DNA from: Solen grandis
Lineage: Eukaryota > Mollusca > Bivalvia > Adapedonta > Solenidae
NCBI GenBank assembly: GCA_021229015.1
Contig: CM037792.1
Coordinates: 41,074,543-41,138,542 of the forward strand
Direction of reading: 5' to 3'
DNA: 64,000 nt
A model generated the notes under the pieces. That model was given only the letters and a program-made list of their open reading frames with translations, was not told where the DNA came from and did no database searches. Made by a program: the position numbers and the translations under genes. Positions 48,636-60,284 of the stretch are shown here, in pieces (positions within the stretch are counted from its first letter, which is position 1; each line of letters opens with the position of its first letter).

Positions 48636-48934
48636 ACAATACTCTGTCCATGCCCAACCCCCCACCCACAGAGGTCAGATGCAAAATGACTAACTCTAAA
48701 AGGGGCTTCCTTACTGTAATAAGTATGGCAAATATCAAGTAGCCTTTATCCAATAAACGAAATGAGATATACACTAAACCAAAGCAATCATCATTAAATA
48801 AAATAAAAGGGATTTAGCATGTTGCAGAGCGGTGCCAATGCCTGTCTGTTTTACATGCCAACAACAGGGTATAAATTTGAAAACTGTAAGGTATAAAGAG
48901 AAACTGTAAAGTAAATATGAAAAAGAAAAAATAT

Positions 48935-49004
48935 CTTACACTGTGTAGAAGAAATGTAATTGCTTTTAATTAAATACAATTACATTTCTTCTACACAATG
49001 TAAG
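48935..49004. other. Long perfect hairpin in PIP5K1 intron
   Basis: CTTACACTGTGTAGAAGAAA plus TGTAATTG (48,935-48,962) pairs with the inverse at 48,977-49,004. 27 of 28 bases are complementary around a 14-nt loop. The size is like a pre-miRNA or a tiny foldback element; nothing shows which. Confidence 0.8.
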
Positions 49005-49086
49005 AACCCACCCCCAAATATTTTAATAAATGAAACAGCGGCCATTCAGGGGAGTTGGTCTACCTGCTGAATATCAGCATTTTTCA

Positions 49087-49329
49087 TTAAACCCTTTCCC
49101 TCATATAGACTCATTTTGATGCACTCAATAGGTACCACATAAAGCCTGATCTGCAGAAAGCCAAACTCAAACCTTACCAAATTTAACTGTAAAATCCTCA
49201 TTACCAGACCACTGAGGAGCAGCGAACAGCATAAAACCTGATCAGCCTGCGAGTTACTCGCAGGCTGATCTGGTTTTATGCTGTTCGCATAGGTCTTTTC
49301 ATGGTGTCCTCTATGAGGGAAAGGGTTAA
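49087..49329. mobile_element. TTAA-type palindromic MITE, full length
   Basis: TTAAACCCTTTCCCTCATA to GAGGGAAAGGGTTAA. Same subfamily as 48,394, 450 bp away, on either side of the 70-bp hairpin. Confidence 0.93.
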
Positions 49330-49398
49330 TGTCCTTATAATGGATTTACACTGCAGTAGATCTTAACAGTATAAGGGTGGGTGGGGTACAATAAATAC

Positions 49399-49529
49399 CT
49401 GGGAAAGAAGACGCTCTGTACCACACCAAAGTCCTGCATCAACAGATCCCTCTCCGGCTTGGAGGACAAGCCCCCAACACTCTGTCCAATACCCAGCTGT
49501 ATGGCTGCCATCAGCTCACTCGTAGATTT
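49399..49529 (-). CDS. PIP5K1: PIP5K1 exon: kinase core N-lobe
   Basis: 131 nt from acceptor CTCAG to donor GTATTT. It reads [20 protein letters not shown], then [20 protein letters not shown] and FFP, with a serine codon split across the junction. The family pattern (AIQLGI, LS.KPERD.LMQDF..V.S.FFPS) is clear. A TTAA-flanked MITE (49,087-49,329) lies just downstream in the intron. Confidence 0.95.
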
Positions 49530-49867
49530 CTGAGGAAGGCATACACAAACAAAATTACACATCTTTTGTACAATTTTAAAATTTTTAAACAGCATATCAA
49601 GTGCATTTCATATAATTCAACATGCTTCATTTTACCTCCCAAAATATACGAAACAATGGTTAAAATGTTAAATATGCGCTTAACATTAAACATGTACTAA
49701 AACATATCTTGGTAAATAAGAAAATATTTACAAACAATCTTTTTATTGGTAAATCATCAATTTCTGTCTTCAAATGTATTGATATCATCAAAATCAGAGA
49801 CTGCCTTAGCAACACCTACTATTCAGTAACTTCAATAACCAGAAAAGATGTTATTTCAAATTTCTTT

Positions 49868-50065
49868 TTAACAAATTTTATTGTGACATTTTGAAAAATT
49901 TTAATGTGACATTTTTTTTAATAAATTTCCATGCATTTTTTTTTTTAAACTTAAAAGGACATTTTGAAAAATTTTAACATGACATTTTTTGAATTCCTTA
50001 AATTTCAATGTGACATTTTTTATAATTTTCAATTTGACATTTTCAAAATTTTCATTGCAACATTT
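49868..50065. repeat. Degenerate tandem repeat, unit about 26 bp
   Basis: Six to seven units of AAAATTTTAATGTGACATTT with T-run length changes, between two PIP5K1 exons. Confidence 0.75.
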
Positions 50066-50208
50066 TCTGCTCAACTGAGACTAAAGCACAGGACCCTCTC
50101 ATTTCAGGATCACTGCTGTTTATAGCCAACAATGACTACAGGGTCTTACAAATAATGCCACACACTAATGTTTAACAAACCAAGAAAAGAGAACAAAGTG
50201 AATCTCAC

Positions 50209-50337
50209 CTTCTTGTAGGTAACTGTACCCGTTTTCTCATCCACCCTACGATGACCTATTTTCCGTTCCCGGTCCTTAGGCACTGCCCCGCTCCCCATCT
50301 TGTGGCCATGGTAACTCCCCGTCTCCGAATGCCCGCT
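50209..50337 (-). CDS. PIP5K1: PIP5K1 exon: N-terminal edge of kinase core
   Basis: 129 nt, 43 codons, phase 0 at both ends (TTTTCTAG acceptor, GTGAGA donor). It encodes SGHSETGSYHGHK, a basic stretch (KDRERK) and IGHRRVDEKTGTVTYKK. The last part matches the conserved IGHRRVD..G...YKK block at the start of the type I PIPK core. Confidence 0.9.
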
Positions 50338-50879
50338 CTAGAAAACACACAATATTTAGTCAATTCCTGTCTTATGTAAAGTAGAATAGTAATAATAGTA
50401 GAAATCAATAACATCAAAGTCCTTCCAACAGTGCTTACTGATAACTAAAATTATCCTCCATTTTAGCCATCAAGGCTGAGATCTTAAGTAAAACTCGTGT
50501 CCAATGATATTCCTCAAAAAAAAAAAAACAAAAAAAAAATGTCAGACTCAATCACAACCAAGGATTTTCTTCTCTTTTTTCACCGTATGACAATACCTGA
50601 ATTTATAGTCTGTCATAGAAAAATTCATCAACATTTTCATAAAAATTTTTGGACATAAAAAAAACATATCTATTTCTACATTTACCACAAACACTTAGAG
50701 TGAAATAGTACAGACCTTATGGTAAAGTATAGCTGTCCCAACTCTGGGGCAAAATATTGACAGGTGCATCACAAACAGTAAAATCTAATGCAAACAACTA
50801 ATAAAGCTTATAATAAATCTAATGACCAGAAACAACTTTATGGGGTGATGTGAGATCAGTAACAGTAAATAAAACCTAC

Positions 50880-50908
50880 CTCTGTCATAGGGGACTTTGT
50901 CTTTAAGC
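50880..50908 (-). CDS. PIP5K1: PIP5K1 exon (first visible, 29-nt microexon)
   Basis: Acceptor TTCCAG and donor GTAGGT bound a 29-nt exon that completes a split codon, then reads LKTKSPMTE and ends in phase 0, matching the next exon. It encodes part of the variable N-terminal region before the kinase core. It is short, so the call rests on clean splice sites, phase and position. The upstream start exon is not identified. Confidence 0.7.
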
Positions 50909-51189
50909 CTGGAACAAAACAAAAATATCAACTAACATACAAGCATAAAAAAAATTATCAAATAATAAAAACATTTTATGCATATGCTAAACCCATTTCA
51001 TCTTACTAGATTGTTCAGCTTTATTTGGTAAACATGAAACCTTAGCCTTCCATAACTTTTAGTGTTAAATTCAGAAAATGGGGTTAGGGGTACATGAACC
51101 AATTTAGTAAATTTAAATAGATAGAATTTTGAAGAAAAGTATTAAGTTAGAGTTTTATCAGATTTCATGTGATTTTATCTTCTTTTTTT

Positions 51190-51430
51190 TTAACCCTTTT
51201 CCCCCCATAGAGGAAACCATGAAAAGACCTATGCGAACAGCATAAAACCAGATCAGCCTGTTAACTTGCAGGCTGATCAGGTTTTATGCTGTTAGCTGCT
51301 CCTCAGTAGTCTGGAAATGAGGATTTTGTAATTAAATTTGGCAAGGTTTAACTGTGGTTTTCTGCAGATCAGGCTTTATATGGTACCTATTGAGTGAGTC
51401 AAAATGAGTCTATATGAGGGAAAGGGTTAA
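51190..51430. mobile_element. TTAA-type palindromic MITE, opposite orientation
   Basis: TTAACCCTTTTCCCCCCATA to GAGGGAAAGGGTTAA. The hairpin stem is shortened (GCCTGTTAACTTGCAGG). Confidence 0.9.
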
Positions 51431-52430
51431 ATGATATATGTAAAGAAGCAGTCTTTTCATAAGTTTTAACTTTTAAAACTAATAACTTTAGGAGGGATTT
51501 CATCCCATGAGGCATTCATCAGGGGCCCATCATATTCAATGCATCATCAAATTTCTTCAAATTTCCAAATTCAAATCTTCCCCCAAACATATAACCTTGG
51601 GTTTTGAGAAAATGGTGCCTAATTACTCCCCAAAAATATGTTATTAAGAGCTAAGGCCCTTTCCATATCATCAGAAAAAAAGGCCTGCATGGTTAAATAA
51701 TCATGAAACAGTACCTTTCCAATATGAGGTCCTTTTCCCTTATGATGACAAAGGGACCCTTATTACTATTACTATTATTATCAAATCTAGGAAATAAACA
51801 ACAATATTCAAATCTATTGATGAATATTAATTTGCTTCACTTAAAATGGTTTATGAAATAATGATTTTTTTTCTTTACCGAGTAGAAAATGCGCTACAAT
51901 ATTGTACAAGCAAACAGGGGAGGCCAGGATCAGTCTTGCTAATGTGTCAAAATGAATCTGAATGAAGTAAAGGGCTACACAGAAGATTAAATAAAACTTG
52001 TTTCCACACATTGACCAAAAGAATATATGCAAAGAACAATGCATCCATCACTGAATATCCTACACACCATCCTGTGTCCATGCAGTTTTCGCCCCGAATA
52101 CATGCCCTATCAATACAACCAAACATCTCCCCGTGTTTACATGGGTCACATGACCTGCTGTAATGGTCTGACACTACACAATTTGTCGGTCATAAATCAG
52201 TTTAATTCAATCCACCCTGGTCAGACCCAAGTGGACATTCCCATCGGAACAAAGGGGGCAAGTCAATAAAGCTGTTCACTGCACCAGAACAAAACAGTGT
52301 AACTGTTGTTGTTTACATCATCAAAAGAAACCCCAAATGTTACCTAAATGTGTACTTTTCATCCATTTTCTTTGCAACATATTTATTTTGTTGTGGAGTG
52401 GTTGTTACTGTAGCTATTACAATTTGACCC
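51431..52430. other. Upstream of PIP5K1: no supported exon
   Basis: 51,890-51,990 resembles a decayed MITE end (GTCAAAATGAATCTGAATGA). 52,050-52,300 is less A/T-rich and not obviously repetitive, so it is the best place to look for a 5-prime exon. I see no start codon joined to a donor that I can defend. Confidence 0.35.
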
Positions 52431-52672
52431 TTAACCCTTTCCCTCATAGAGGATACCATGAAAAGACCTATGCAAACAGCATAAAACCAGATCAGCCTGC
52501 GAGTAACTCGCAGGCTGATCTGGTTTTATGCTGTTCGCTGCTCCTCAGTGGTCTGGTAATGAGGATTTTACAATTCAATTTGGTAAGGTTTGAGTTTGGC
52601 TTTCTGCAGATCAGGCTTTATGTGATACCTATTGAGTGCGTCAAAATGAGTTTATATGAGGGAAAGGTTTAA
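52431..52672. mobile_element. TTAA-type palindromic MITE, perfect central stem
   Basis: Opposite orientation. The centre (CCAGATCAGCCTGCGAGT then the inverse) pairs perfectly, with AACAGCATAAAACC arms. The right end is GGAAAGGTTTAA, one base off the consensus. Confidence 0.92.
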
Positions 52673-53345
52673 TTTCTTACCCTTTACTTCATATAGACTC
52701 ATTCTCAGACATAAATTGGTAAACACAGCAGACCAATATCAGGACAATTTAGAAGCTAAGTTTCTATAATGACTGTGTGGCAGAGCAAAATCCATAGTTT
52801 AATATACCATTTAAAGTCCAGTTAATTAATATTCATAAATCTGCACATGAATATTCATGAGTTAAGAGATTTAACCCATTACTCCATGTAGACTCATTTT
52901 GATACATTTGGATGCACTGGCAAACAGAGGAGACCCGGATTTAGGAGCTGTCTGACCAGGGTCTTCCAGGAGCTGTCTGATCAGGGTCTTCCAGGAGCTG
53001 TCTGATCAGGGTCTTCCAGGAGCTGTCTGATCAGTGTCTGATCTCTTTGCTCATACAATATTGTAGCTCAATTCCTACACAGTCCGTGTGGCAAAGAAAA
53101 ATTCATGATATCATATACCATTTTAAGTTCAATTCATTATTTTATTTATATTATGAATATGTACATGATTGTTCAGGAGTTTATGATTATTTTTTTTGAG
53201 TCCTCATTCCACTGTTCCCACAAGATTTTATATTAAATCCTTTATTTTCCAAAATATTTAGTACTAACTTATCTATTTACCTCAATCGGGAAACACGTTA
53301 TTACAACTTATACTACTCCCTCTCTACGGGGAGACAGCTCCTACA
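52673..53345. repeat. Mosaic of decayed dispersed repeats
   Basis: Holds MITE-like starts (ACCCTTTACTTCATATAGAC near 52,680; TTAACCCATTACTCCATG near 52,872), two copies of the ATATTCATGAG family, and at 52,945-53,042 a fourfold 25-bp tandem (AGGAGCTGTCTGATCAGGG then TCTTCC). Confidence 0.65.
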
Positions 53346-53442
53346 GGACCCTGATCATGATTCAGATCAGGGTCTGCTTTCTTTTCTTTTTACGCGGATA
53401 AAGGGAACAGTGTCTACCCCTATAGAAAATCAAAATCCTGAG

Positions 53443-53521
53443 TTAACCCTTTCCCTCATTGAGGAAACCATGAAAAGACCTATGCGAACAACATAAAACC
53501 AGATCAGCCTGCAAGTAACTC
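53443..53521. mobile_element. Left half of an interrupted TTAA-type MITE
   Basis: TTAACCCTTTCCCTCATTG through CAGATCAGCCTGCAAGTAAC, then an abrupt change at the hairpin centre. The matching right half is at about 60,456-60,551. Confidence 0.88.
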
Positions 53522-53524
53522 TCC

Positions 53525-53864
53525 TTTTTTTTTCTCCAAATCCTTTTTGGCTTCATTCCATTTACACATATATTTAATTTCTTCTCCATCTCTCTCTCAT
53601 TTATTTCTTCAACAATATTAAAAGCTTTAATGCTAAACTTAACAACACAATGCTCTGATAAAATATTTAGTTCTTCTACTTCAAAACTATTCATGTATTT
53701 AAACTATTGTTTTCTACACATAACAAAATCAATAGCACTACAACCCTGTGTATTTATGAATGGTTATTTTCCAATATTTTTATCTAACCCTTTTCTCCCA
53801 TTCAACAATCTGAAACTTGTTGCTCTACCTAATTCTAATAACAATTATCCGTTTTCATTTTTAA
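53525..53864 (-). pseudogene. LINE ORF2 endonuclease-domain fragment
   Basis: The minus-strand frame reads NENG, stop, LLLELGRATSFRLLNGRKGL, DKNIGK, stop, PFINTQGCSAIDFVMCRKQ, stop, FKYMNSFEVEELNILSEHCV-VKFSI. The order NG..LL.L.......NGR.G.DK.IGK...I...G.S.IDFV......F..FEV.....S-H is that of the C-terminal half of the APE-type endonuclease of non-LTR retrotransposons. The usual SDH reads SEH. Three in-frame stops and no reverse transcriptase: dead fragment. It abuts the Helitron-like array. Confidence 0.8.
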
Positions 53865-53866
53865 TT

Positions 53867-56167
53867 AGGTTTTCGCCTCTGCTGGGCGAAAACCTATTGT
53901 TCTTCTTCTGTTGATTTGGTTTTTTTTAGGTTTTCGCCTCTGCTGGGCGAAAACCTATTGTTCTTCTTCTGTTGATTTGTTTTTGTTTTTTTTATTTTTA
54001 TTATTTTTCCAATTCCACCCATTTTTGTGTCCAGCCTAGCGGCCAGATGAGAAAAGCTACAGCTATGAAATTTTGGGCATGGAGTCATCTTTATCTGAAC
54101 ATGTGCCTAATTGGTCAAACTTTTCACTTTTATTTCTGATTTAGCCACTAGGGGGCGCAATGCATGTAATCACTGTTTTGCTAATAACTCAAAAATTTGA
54201 AACCTGATTTAGATGCGGTTTTTTACATAATGTTCCTTGTTAACAGCCCAATCAAATATGATGGAAATCTCATCATCGAGTACGGGAAAAAAATTGTTCT
54301 AGGAGAGGTTGAATGTTCGAACCTTGGAAAAAAGTGGAAAAATGAGGGTAGGTCTACGAAAAACCTACCCACTTTTGTTAGAGATCAGATAGAAGAATTC
54401 TGTTTGCTGCATACGATTTGCAAGACATATACGCACAAAATATATGGGGTGGCGAATTAAGGAAATGCGTGGTTTGTCCTCTAGAAAAGGTCAAACTTCA
54501 CTAAATTTTAGGAAAAATTAAAATTTCAAAAACATGTTTTTGTCGCTCCTGACTTTATTTTCTGTTCATTCTTCATGAAATTTTCACACGATATGTATTG
54601 TTATGTTTGAAAGGGCCTCACAATTCAAAAAATAAAAAAGAATTGAAAAGGTCAAGGTCATATTACGATTATTGTGTTTTTATTCGACCACAAATAGCTC
54701 CAAAACTAAAAATATTTCATTGAGAGTATATGAACAAAAGTTTTAGTTCTTAAAGAGCTCTTTGCATTGATGTTTAGTTTTTGAAGATCGGACTTGATTT
54801 GGTTATTATACGGCAGTCCAAAGTTTGATCCTTTTTTGGAATAATTGTAAATCAGGTTTTATGCTTCAAATTCTGATACATAAGAATAAAAAGTTTGACT
54901 TGTGCGACTAGTATACTTGATTGAACTATTTGCTGCTTTGCTAGGTACCTAACAGTAAAATTTTAATCAATTTTCTTTCTCATTTTGCCGCTAGGGGGCG
55001 CTTTTCTTGAAATCATTCTTTTGCTTATAACTCAAAAAGTTGAAGTCCGATTCGAATGCGGTTTTTTGCATTCTGTTCCCTGTTGATAGCCTAATAACAT
55101 ATGATAGGATTCGAGGGTCCATGTGGCTGAAAGCTTTTGAGCTACGGAAGGTTGAATGTTCGAACCTTGCAAAAAAACAAAAACAAAAACAAAACAAAAA
55201 ACTGTGCAAATGAGGGTAGGTCTACGAAAAACCTATCCGTTTTTTGTTAGAGATCAGATAGAAGAATTCTGTTTGCTGCATACGATTTGCAAGACATATA
55301 CGCACATATAAGATATAAGATATGGGGTGGCGAATTATGGAAATGCGTGGTTTGTCCTCTAGAAACGGCCAAACTTCACTAAATTTTAGGAAAAATTAAA
55401 ATTTCAAAAACATGTTTTTGTCGCTCCTGACTTTATTTTTTGTTTATTCGTCAAGAAATTTTCACACGTTATGTTTTGTTAAGTTTGAAAGGGCCTCACA
55501 ATTAAAAATTTTAAAAAACATTGAACAGGTCAATGTCATATTACAATAATTGTGTTTTTATTCGGCCACAAAGTGCTCCAAATCTAAAAATATTTCATTG
55601 AGAGTATATGAACAAAGGTTTTAGTACTTGAGGAGCTCTTTCCAGTGATGTTTAGTTTTTGAAGATCGGACTTGATTTGTTCATTTTACGGCAGTCCAAA
55701 GTTTGATCCTTTTTTGGAATAACTGTTAATCAGTTTTTATGCTTCAAGTTGTGATATATAAGAAAAAGAATGTTCGACTAGTGTGACTTATATACTTGTT
55801 TGAACAATTTGCTGTTTTCGCAATTTTGTTTCTAATTTTGCCGCTAGAGGGCGTTTTGCTTAAAATCACTCTTTTGCTTATAACTCAAAACGTTAAAGTC
55901 TGATTGAAATGCGGTTTTCAGCATTTTGTTCCTTGTTGACAGCACCACAGAATGTGATGGATTTCAAGAGAGAGGGTATGGGAAAATATTTGCGCTAGAA
56001 GAGTTTGAATGTTCTAACATTGCAAAAAAAAAACTGTGCAAATGAGAGTAGGTCTTCAAAAACCTTTTCGTTTTGTTTCATATTGAAAATTGTGGCTGAG
56101 TTGAAATAAAATGTTCACGTTGATTAGGTTAAAAGCGAAAACCGAGATACCGCTTGCGGTTCTAGTT
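53867..56167. repeat. Helitron-like unit U3 (with terminal palindromes)
   Basis: Monomers begin near 54,000, about 54,840 and about 55,700, each marked by GCC.CTAGGGGGCGC or GCCGCTAGAGGGCG (54,144; 54,984; 55,850), TTTTGCT.ATAACTCAAAA and GAATGTTCGAACCTTG. The end module is GCGAAAACC, ACCGCTTGCGGT, TCTAGTT. Confidence 0.85.
54646..54662 (+). promoter_or_regulatory. AGGTCAAGGTCA nuclear-receptor-type motif (recurs in array)
   Basis: AAAAGGTCAAGGTCATATTA recurs near 56,822, 58,898 and 59,748 in the array. TCAAGGTCA is the extended half-site used by NR5A/ERR-type monomeric receptors. The inverse (TGACCTTGACC) also occurs at 204-220, 18,104-18,117 and, with one change, 39,916. Function is untested. 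Confidence 0.5.
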
Positions 56168-58243
56168 ATTTTTATTATTTTTCCAATTCCACCCATTTTT
56201 GTGTCCAGCCTAGCGGCCAGATGAAAAAAGCTACAGCTATGAAATTTTGGGCATGGAGTCAACTTTATCTGAACATGTGCCTAAATGGTCAAACTTTTCA
56301 CTTTTGTTTCTGATTTAGCCACTAGGGGGCGCAATGCATGTAATCACTGTTTTGCTAATAACTCAAAAATTTGAAACCTGATTTAGATGCGATTTTTTAC
56401 ATAATGTTCCTTGTTGACAGCCCAATCAAATATGATAGAAATCTCATCATCGAGTACGGGGAAAAAATTGTTCTAGGAGAGGTTGAATGTTCGAACCTTG
56501 GAAAAAAGTGAACTAATGAGGGTAGGTCTACGAAAAACCTTCCCACTTTTGTTAGAGATCAGATAGAAGAATTCTGTTTGCTGCATACGATTTGCAAGAC
56601 ATATACGCACAAAATATGTGGGGTGGCGAATTTAGGAAATGCGTGGTTTGTCCTCTAGAAAAGGTCAAACTTCACTAAATTTTAGGAAAAATTAAAATTT
56701 CAAAAACATGTTTTTGTCGCTCCTGACTTTATTTTCTGTTCATTCTTCATGATATTTTCACACAATATGTATTGTTATGTTTGAAAGGGCCTCACAATAA
56801 AAAAATTAAAAGAAATTTGAAAAGGTCAAGGTCATATTACGATCATTGTGTTTTTATTCGGCCACAAATAGCTCCAAAACTAAAAATATTTCATTGAGAG
56901 TATATGAACAAAAGTTTTAGTTCTTAAAGAGCTCTTTCCAGTGATGTTTAGTTTTTGAAGATCGGACTTGATTTGGTCATTATACGGCAGTCCAAAGTTT
57001 GATCCTTTTTTGGAATAATTGTAAATCAGGTTTTATACTTTAAATTCTGATACACAAGAATAAAAAGTTTGACTTGTGCGACTAGTATACTTGATTGAAC
57101 TATTTGCTGCTTTGCTAGGTACCAAACAGTAAAATTTTAATCAATTTTCTATCTCATTTTGCCGCTAGGGGGCGCTTTTCTTGAAATCATTCTTTTGCTT
57201 ATAACTCAAAAAGTTGAAGCCTGATCCAAATGCGGTTAACTGAATTATGTTCCTTGTTGATAGCCTAATAAAATATGAAAGTTTCTAGGTATGAGTGGCT
57301 GAAACTTTTTGAGCTAGTAACGGAAGGTTGAAAGTTCGAATCTCGTAAAAAAACTGCAAATGAGGGTAGGTCTACGAAAAACCTATCCATTTTTGTTAGA
57401 AATCAGATAGAAGAATTCTGTTTGCTGCAAATGATTTGCAAGACATATACGCACAAAATATTTGGGGTGGCGAATTTAAGAAATGCATGGTTTGTCCTCT
57501 AGAAAAAGGTCAAACTTCACTAAATTTTAGGAAAAATTAAAATTTCAAAAACATGTTTTTTTGTCGCTCCTGACTATTGTCATTTAAAATTTTATTTAAA
57601 AAAAAGTGCTCCAAATGTAAAAATATTTCATTGAGAGTATATGAACAAAAGTTTTAGTTCTAAATAGTTTCTTTTGTATAATGTTTAGTTTTTGAAGATC
57701 GGACTTGATCTTTTCATTTTACGGCAATCCAAAGTTTCATCCTTTTTTGGAATAATTGTTATTCAGTTTTTATGCTTAAAATTGTGATATATAAGAAAAA
57801 GAATGTTCGATTAGTGCGACTTATTTACTTGTTTGAACTATTTGCTGCATTTCTAGGTACTTAATTGTAAAAATATTATCTTTTTTTTTCTCATTTTGCC
57901 GCTAGAGGGCGCTTTGCTTAAAATCACTCTTTTGCCTATAACTCAAAACGTTAAAGTCTAATTGAAATGCGGTTTTCAGCATTTTGTTCCTTGTTGACAG
58001 CACCACAGAATGTGATGTAATGTGATGATAGGGTATGGGGAAATATTTGCGCTAGAGGAGTTTGAGTGTTCTAACATTCCAAAAAAAAAAAAAAAGCAAA
58101 AAAAAAAGCTGTGCAAATGAGAGTAGGTCTTCAAAAAACCTTTGCGTTCTGTTTCATATTAAAAATTGTGGCTGAATTGAAATAAAGTGTTCAAGCTGAT
58201 TAGGTTAAAAGCGAAAACCAAGATACCGCTTGCGGTTCTAGTT
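56168..58243. repeat. Helitron-like unit U2
   Basis: Begins TTTTTATTATTTTTCCAATT just after the previous TCTAGTT, repeating the sequence from 53,985 on. Three monomers (CTAG.GGGCG marks near 56,309, 57,160, 57,900). The second has lost a segment near 57,570-57,600. Confidence 0.88.
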
Positions 58244-60251
58244 TTATTTTTATTATTTTTCCAATTCCACCCATTTTTGTGTCCAGCCTAGCGGCCAGAT
58301 GAAAAAAGCTACAGCTATGAAATTTTGGGCATGGAGTCATCTTTATCTGAATATGTGCCTAATTGGTCAAACTTTTCACTTTTGTTTCTGATTTAGCCAC
58401 TAGGGGGCGCAATGCATGTAATCACTGTTTTGCTAATAACTCAAAAATTTGAAACCTGATTTAGATGCGGTTTTTTACATAATGTTCCTTGTTGACAGCC
58501 CAATCAAAAATGATGGAAATCTCATCATCGAGTACTGGAAAAAAATTGTTCTAGGAGAGGTTGAATGTTCGAACCTTGGAAAAAAGTGAACTAATGAGGG
58601 TAGGTCTACGAAAAACCTTCCCACTTTTGTTAGAGATCAGATAGAAGAATTCTGTTTGCTGCATACGATTTGCAAGACATATACGCACAAAATATATGGG
58701 GTGGCGAATTTAGGAAATGCGTGGTTTGTCCTCTACAAAAGGTCAAACTTCACTAAATTTAAGGAAAAATTAAAATTTCAAAAACATGTTTTTGTCGCTC
58801 CTGACTTTATTTTCTGTTCATTCTTCATGATATTTTCACACAATATGTATTGTTATGTTTGAAAGGGCCTCACAATAAAAAAATTAAAAGAAATTTGAAA
58901 AGGTCAAGGTCATATTACGATCATTGTGTTTTTATTCGGCCACAAATAGCTCCAAAACTAAAAATATTTCATTGAGAGTATATGAACAAAAGTTTTAGTT
59001 CTTAAAGAGCTCTTTCCAGTGATGTTAAGTTTTTGAAGATCGGACTTAATTTGGTCATTATACGGCAGTCCAAAGTTTGATCCTTTTTTGGAATAATTGT
59101 AAATCAGGTTTTATGCTTCAAATTCTGATACACAAGAATAAAAAGTTTGACTTGTGCGACTAGTATACTTGATTGAACTATTTGCTGCTTTGCTAGGTAC
59201 CAAACAGTAAAATTTTAATCAATTTTCTATCTCATTTTGCCGCTAGGGGGCGCTTTTCTTGAAATCATTCTTTTGCTTATAACTCAAAAAGTTGAAGCCT
59301 GATCCAAATGCGGTTAATTGAATTATGTTCTTTGTTCATAGCCTAATAAAATATGATAGTTTCTAGGTATGAGTGGCTGAAACTTTTTGAGCTAGTAACG
59401 GAAGGTTGAAAGTTCGAATCTCGTAAAAAAACTGCAAATGAGGGTAGGTCTACGAAAAACCTATCCATTTTTGTTAGAATTCAGATAGAAGAATTCTGTT
59501 TGCTGCAAATGATTTGCAAGACATATACGCACAAAATATATGGGGTGGCGAATTTAAGAAATGCATGGTTTGTCCTCTAGAAAAAGGTCAAACTTCACTA
59601 AATTTTAGGAAAAAATTAAAATTTTAAAAACATGTTTTTTTGTCGCTCCTGACTTTATTTTCTGTTCATTCTTCATGAAATTTTCACAAGTTATGTATTG
59701 TTATGTTTGAAAGGGCCTCAAAATTAAAAAGTTAAAAAACATTGAAAAGGTCAAGGTCATATTACGATAATTGTGTTTTTATTGGCCCCCAAATCTAAAA
59801 ATATTTCATTGAGAGTATATGAACAAAAGTTTTAGTTCTAAATAGTTCTTTCGTATAATGTTTAGTTTTTGAAGATCGGACTTGATCTTTTCATTTTACG
59901 GCAATCTAAAGTTTGATCCTTTTTTGGAATAATTGTTATTCAGTTTTTATGCTTAAAATTGTGATATATAAGAAAAAGAATGTTCGATTAGTGCGACTTA
60001 TATACTTGTTTGAACTATTTGCTGCATTTCTAGGTACCTAATTGTAAAATTTTTATCATTTTTTTTTCTCATTTTGCCGCTAGAGGGCGCTTTGCTTAAA
60101 ATCACTCTTTTGCCTATAACTCAAAATGTTAAAGTCTAATTGAAATGCGGTTTTCAGCATTTTGTTCCTTGTTGACAGCACCACAGAATGTGACGTGATG
60201 ATAGGGTATGGGGAAATATTTGCGCTAGAGGAGTTTGAATGTTCTAACATT

Positions 60252-60284
<33 letters not shown>

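Larger units (their letters stand above)
17101..50908 (-). other. PIP5K1: PIP5K1-type lipid kinase gene, 15 exons visible, both ends open
   Basis: Type I phosphatidylinositol-4-phosphate 5-kinases phosphorylate PI(4)P to PI(4,5)P2, mostly at the plasma membrane, and act in endocytosis, actin control and adhesion. Fifteen exons were assigned by reading splice sites on the minus strand. All junctions keep frame (visible CDS 2,234 nt, about 744 codons). Family signatures appear in order: [35 protein letters not shown], the ATP-site lysine in [36 protein letters not shown] and the activation-loop region [15 protein letters not shown]. The glutamate in FYAERF is as in type I enzymes as I recall them. 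I see no talin-binding WVYSPLHY-like motif, so no vertebrate paralogue is assigned. The first coding exon is not visible, and the gene runs into or past the gap at 16,923. The largest intron (18,553-36,700) is mostly repeats. Confidence 0.95.

Noticed and set aside
51947..52174. 75-codon minus-strand ORF as the first exon of PIP5K1
   Set aside because: It overlaps a decayed MITE end, has no family similarity, and I could not find a donor in the phase needed by the exon at 50,908.
52337..52672. 111-codon plus-strand ORF, and similar ORFs at 28,002, 43,388 and 48,490
   Set aside because: All translate the MITE (NPFPHRG..EKTYANSIKPDQP). They recur only where the MITE does.
54197..54460. 87-codon ORF in the 54-kb array
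   Set aside because: Lies within the repeat monomer; the same region in the other units is broken by stops.
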